Source: Synchiropus splendidus
Lineage: Eukaryota; Chordata; Actinopteri; Syngnathiformes; Callionymidae
Assembly: GCF_027744825.2 (NCBI RefSeq)
Contig: NC_071340.1
Coordinates: 7,641,501-7,705,500, forward strand
Direction: 5' to 3'
Length of the DNA: 64,000 nt
Made by a program: the position numbers and the translations under genes. Of the stretch, positions 59,610 through 64,000 are shown piece by piece. The notes beneath the pieces were generated by a model. That model worked only from the letters and a program-made list of their open reading frames with translations, ran no database searches and was not told the DNA's origin. The stretch's first letter is position 1; every line of letters begins with the position of its first letter.

Positions 59610-60417
59610 TGGCTGTGTCCCACTTCTCACCCTAACATTAGCACTTAACACTAGCACTGGCCCTCGACTATGAAGTGCCGGAGTGAAGTGAATTGACAGA
59701 ATTGGGACACTTCAAGACGTTACGCTTTACGTGTGACATGTTCACGTACGTCACGCATAAAGACGTGTCATTGGCTGCCGTGCTGTGTTGTTTCCTGCAC
59801 ATGGAGTGTTGGAGATGTTTTGGAAATGCCAGGTCCAACGTTTTTGCAATGTCTTGCATCAGTGCTGATAATTGATTTGTTGAACCAGCGGAGAAGAAAT
59901 GGGCCGCTTGAAGACCGCGCCAGTGTCAGGGACTCAGCAGAGAATGACACAGCTAATACCAGCGTGGTGATCCAATATCTGTCTGACTTCACCGCAGTCA
60001 GCCGAAGCCGGCTTCGCCGCTATGTTGTACGATGTTAACGTTAGCCTGGACTCTGAGCGACTGTTGTTTGTTAAGAACAAATAAAACCTACTGTATTGTT
60101 CATGTTGTCGGACACGGTCGACCATTTGGGTCGATAACATGTGATACAAAAGAAAGTAAACCAACGGAAGAGTAGTCCTCGTTTCTGAAATGTCCCTGTT
60201 GTCCTATCCAACATTGTTTTTAAATAAAGTACTTTGGTTTCCTGGAAATCTATACACACTTCATATTTCCACTTCGTTTCAAGTCACCTCTGGAGCTCAC
60301 TCGGTTTGAAGGGATCATTTCAAGTGGTGTTAGGACACACTAGACTTACACGCGAACGCGCAAAACCCAATGTTAGGGACCAAAACGAGTGTTAGGGTGA
60401 GAAATGGGACACAGCCA
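59610..60417. mobile_element. 808-bp non-autonomous DNA transposon with inverted termini
   Basis: The left end TGGCTGTGTCCCACTTCTCA and the right end TGAGAAATGGGACACAGCCA pair as inverted repeats with one mismatch over 20 bp, and the match continues into CCCTAACA. AAG flanks both ends, a likely 3-bp target duplication. The interior has no credible transposase. GGCTGTGTCCCA-type termini are common in fish genomes; the superfamily is not assigned. Confidence 0.78.
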
Positions 60418-60489
60418 AAGAGAGACTCCTTCAAAGTGGAGCTTTGAATATCATATTATATTATATTACATCATATTATATTATCACAC

Positions 60490-61540
60490 CTTCACCTTTT
60501 TCTGCCGCTTATCCGGGGTCGGGTCGCAGAGGCAGCATTCGGAGCAGGGAAGCCCAAACTTCCCGGTCTGCACAAACCTCCTCCAGCTCCTCCCGGGGAT
60601 CCCGAGGCGTTCCCAGGCCAGTCCTGGTGCCATGAGCACTTATGGACACCATTGTGCTCAAACATGGTGTTCGTTATGGACAAACTGTGGGTGGCACAGA
60701 AATCCAGTAGTAGAACACCGCTCAGGTTCAGATCGGGTAGGCCGTTCTTCCCAATCACACCTCTCCAAGTCTTGCTGTCATTGCCTACTTGGGCGTTGAA
60801 GTCTCCCAGTAGAACAATGGAGTCCCCGGTTGGGGCACTGTCAAGTACCCCTCCCAGTGACTCCAAGAAAGCTGGGTAGTCTGCACTGCTGTTCGGCCCG
60901 TAAGCCGCGACTGCTGTGAGACACCTGTCCCCAACCCGTAGGCGTAGGGACGCGACCCTCTCGTTCACCCCAACCCCAACACGAAGCTGCAGAGCTGCGG
61001 GGCTATGAGCAAGCCTACGCCAGCCCGCCGCCTCTCCCCACGGACAACTCCAGAAAAGTAGAGGGTCCAACCTTTCTCGAGGAGTTGGGTTCCAGAGCCC
61101 AGGCTGTGCGTGGTGGAGAGCCCGACTATATCTATCTATCTATCTACCTCTCAACCTCCTGCACAAGCTCAGGCTCTTTCCCCCACGGCAAAGTGACATT
61201 CCATGTTCCAAGAACGAGAGAACGTCCACACAAACCAGGTCGTCGGGTCCCCTGCCCTCGACTGCCACTTAGTTCTCTTTGCACCCGACCCCTATGACTC
61301 CCTCTGTGGGTGGTGGGTCCGCAAGAGGGACGGCCCATGTCGTTCATTCGGGCTTGGCCTGGCCCGGCCCCATGGGCAGAGGCCCAGCCACCAGGCGCTC
61401 GGATTCGAGCCCCAACCCCAGGCCTGGTGGGGCCCTGGCTGCGCCATGCCGGTCCTTGATGTTGTTGTTTTCATTGGGGCTTCTGAACTGCTCTTAGTCT
61501 GACCCCTCACCTCGGACCTGTTTGCCATGGGATACCGTAC
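60490..61540 (-). mobile_element. RTE-like LINE fragment (endonuclease region plus 3' tail)
   Basis: A 192-codon minus-strand frame encodes an AP-type endonuclease segment: [60 protein letters not shown], then [19 protein letters not shown]. The catalytic GDFN motif is present. Directly after HQD the frame runs into the element's 3' tail (GACCCGACCCCGGATAAGCG), so the whole reverse transcriptase is deleted internally. The region 61090-61540 looks like the 5' part of the same element, with a small CTAT array at 61128-61147. Confidence 0.8.
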
Positions 61541-61577
61541 CAGGGGCATAACGCCCCCGACAACATAGCTCCTAGGA

Positions 61578-61686
61578 TCATTATATTATATTACATTACA
61601 TTGCATTACATTATATTATATTATATTATATTATATTATATTATATTATATTATATTATATTATATTATATTATATTATATTATAT
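61578..61686 (+). repeat. (TTATA)n pentanucleotide satellite
   Basis: An array of about 20 TTATA units with some TTACA variants. A shorter array of the same motif lies at about 60448-60485, on the other side of the RTE-like LINE. Confidence 0.92.
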
Positions 61687-62858
61687 ACACCCTATGTTAA
61701 ATCTGTAATTTTATTCATCTCATTGTCAATATTTTGTGTGTAATGACAACCCAGCATAATATTAATGAGTTAGTCTGGAAGAAATGTTTATACGTTACAT
61801 TTTATATTGGTTCCGTCATTTTACATTTCTAGTGTAATAACATTCGCATGAAACATGATATATATTTGTCAGAATAAATTATGAAAAATTGTATCCTTTT
61901 TTGAAAAAGTCTGATATGTACTGCATATTGAAACAAAAATCACTTTTGTTCAATGTGATTCTGTCTGCTTATTTTGTTATCTATATAGAGACAGATAACA
62001 ATTTGGAGATCGGCTGTGATCTCAAAGAAATAAGCAGCCCTGGACTTTTTCTTTTCCCACTCTGCACCTATGGAGGGGCACATTATATGGTTGACAATCA
62101 TATTAAGGGCCCGTCTACCATGAACTCGAAAGGTACAGTACATATTTGCCCATTTTCACACATTATAATGTACGTCTAACTTGCTAACTTCACTGTTCTC
62201 TCTTTCAGAGTTCACAATCTCAAGTCTTTGCTTCATTAGAAATGAATGAATGAGAGGCTCAGAATAAATAAACAGCGTTTGTGTATTGTCTTGACTGTTA
62301 TGGTATTGAAACTTCAAGTCTTCTCCAGTTTTCTGTGTGAGCTACACCATGTAAATGTACGTGTTAGTATTAAAACACATTTATACAGCGAAACCACGTA
62401 GTGTGTAATTTGAGTGACACAAAACTCTGACTTCAGAGTGAGACTGAAGTAGCAGTTTTGTCCACTTGTAATTGTCATGTCAATTGAAAAGGTTGTGTCA
62501 AGACGTTGATATAATAATAGTGCAGTTACAAAAAGTCACCACAGGATGGTGCCATAAAAACAGTCGACGTTACTACGTTAGTTGCTTAGTTTTTAATTCA
62601 CTTTTAATTCATCTTACAGATGAAAGTGGCTCTCGTCGAGTCCACCATTAACGACAATGAGTGAAGTTGAATGTTTGTTTGTTTGTCCTTTTCCGCCTCC
62701 TTATGGTCCATCCCGGTTTCATGTAGTGGGCAGGACCCTCGAGCTCAACATTGAGCTCCGTCCCGCCCCGTTCTCCAGGCTGCAGCCGCTGTATCGTGGA
62801 GGGTGCGAGGACTCTGACCAAGTCTCCACTGTTCAGTCGTCACTAACTTGGCTTCTCC
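61687..62858. other. Intergenic sequence, no gene recognised
   Basis: AT-rich DNA to about 62600, then more GC-balanced sequence. Short open frames near 61889 and 62657 have no recognisable family. Confidence 0.5.
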
Positions 62859-62907
62859 ATGAGCAGCGGCCGCCTGTGGTCTAACGCAGTCATGTGGCGC
62901 ATTTCTG
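62859..62907 (+). CDS. Weak candidate first coding exon of an unknown gene
   Basis: An ATG at 62859 opens MSSGRLWSNAVMWRIS and runs into a perfect donor (CTG/GTGAGT) at 62907-62908. The preceding 150 bp are relatively GC-rich, as at a promoter. The peptide resembles a short mitochondrial or basic N-terminus, but no family is recognised. Continuation exons would lie beyond the window. It may equally be chance. Confidence 0.2.
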
Positions 62908-64000
62908 GTGAGTACTCACAGGCCAAAGTTTCGTGCTTCAGAAAAGCCGTGTCACCTGTAGCTGCTGCTAAAGAGAGTGAAAGTGAAAGTGTTGAATGGC
63001 GCAGCTCATATTTCAAAGTTTGGAGAAAACTTCGACGGTTTTGACTCGTATCGAGATCGAGGGTCAGAGCAGATGAGAAAAAAAAGAATAAAAAAAAAAC
63101 TGTTTCGTACGACCAATATTTATCACGTTTCGATAGAAAGATTTTATTTTTTTTCTCAGCATGTCTGAATGTCACATCAAAACTCGAATCAACTCATCAA
63201 CAGACTATGACACACCTCTGAATATATTTCTATGCGGTTCATTTGGCAGGGGAAAATGTGCATCAGTTAAAGGGTGTCAGCAAGACTGTTAAGTGAAGTG
63301 CCTGAACTGGTTTTCCCGGAAGTGTCGGGGCAACATATGTCGCGAGTCGAACTTTCTCACGAAGAGTTTAGCTGCATCGAAACACTGAGGTAGCTCAGTT
63401 GAAGTGTGTCATTCCCTGACGAGAACCTGGATGTGAAGTGAAACGGTGACTTCCAGAAAACGTTGTTTAAATACTATAATACGGGGACTGACTGAACAAC
63501 ACCACACCAGTGTGCCATGACAGACTGACAGGTGTGCCGGGAGAAATGATCCAGTTTCACCTCATTTGTCCTGAGATAGAGGTGGGCGATGCGATGACAT
63601 CAAATTCTGAACAATTTGAACATGTTGACAGTGCGCCAACATGAGGAGATGTCACATGACCAGTTTTGGACTAACACGTTATTAAGTAACGCGCGTAATA
63701 GGAACTATGTTATTGTTTGTAATAACAAGTGCCATAACGTGTTCCTTTGCCAAAATTACCAGCGTGTTTATCGTTACTGTGATTTAAACATGCGCGTTAC
63801 TCGTTACTTCACATTCACAACTCTTTAAAAATTTCGGAGTGGCCTGTCATTGTGGACAGTCTAAGGCACACTCTTAAACAATTTTGTCCAAATTTTGCAA
63901 TTTTTCTGTTTGCAGACATACTGTATGCAATTTACTGGTTGGACATCATTGCATGGTATAAATGTCCTGATGCCTTAATTAGTTAGATGTATGCATAACA
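62908..64000. other. Intergenic sequence with GTAACGCGTTAC-type repeat debris
   Basis: Around 63670-63810 the sequence contains AAGTAACGCGCGTAATAGG and later CGCGTTACTCGTTAC, short inverted motifs like those in a common vertebrate miniature repeat. No open frame with coding character was seen. Confidence 0.35.

Overview
This 64 kb window is nuclear DNA from a vertebrate, almost certainly a ray-finned (teleost, percomorph-like) fish. Its genes are split into many short exons with GT-AG introns, some as short as about 60 bp. The encoded proteins match well-known vertebrate families along their whole length, and the intergenic DNA holds fish-style LINEs, a gypsy LTR element, small inverted-repeat elements and microsatellites. 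Gene names come from recalled family sequences and visible motifs; no database search was possible.

Layout. (1) 1-11.3 kb, + strand: the 3' part of slc39a14 (ZIP14 metal importer), including the duplicated, mutually exclusive exons 4A and 4B, and a long 3'UTR. (2) 11.9-19.3 kb, +: complete ascc2 (18 coding exons, 766 codons). (3) 20.1-22.9 kb, -: complete rnf215 (10 exons, 353 codons), tail-to-tail with ascc2 and head-to-head with the next gene. (4) 23.8-35.2 kb, +: complete SEC14-like lipid-binding gene (sec14l2/sec14l3 type; 12 exons, 417 codons). (5) 35.9-38.7 kb, +: complete grsf1 (9 exons, 382 codons), a mitochondrial G-rich RNA-binding factor. (6) 39.2-50.6 kb, -: complete rufy3 with two alternative first exons (660- and 635-residue products), tail-to-tail with grsf1. 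(7) 51.4-61.7 kb: a transposon-rich block with a LINE fragment, a decayed Ty3/gypsy element carrying a second LINE fragment inside it, a solo-like LTR, a probable DIRS-type gag relic, an 808-bp inverted-repeat element, an RTE-like LINE and pentanucleotide satellites. (8) 61.7-64 kb: mostly unannotated, with one weak candidate first exon.

The genes do not form a pathway. They are ordinary housekeeping or trafficking genes. The grsf1/rufy3 pair and the ascc2/rnf215/SEC14L group are, from memory, neighbours in mammals as well (human 4q13 and 22q12), so this fish locus appears to join two ancestral blocks.

I found no CRISPR array, operon, phage or novel defence system. The most rewarding observations are: the frame logic that enforces exclusive use of slc39a14 exons 4A/4B, together with a duplicated intronic block beside each exon; the dual promoters and atypical FYVE finger of rufy3; a CTG repeat in the rufy3 3'UTR; closely packed convergent and divergent gene ends; and the nested retroelements. 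Exon boundaries were placed by hand from splice consensus and checked for reading-frame continuity; UTR ends and transposon limits are approximate.
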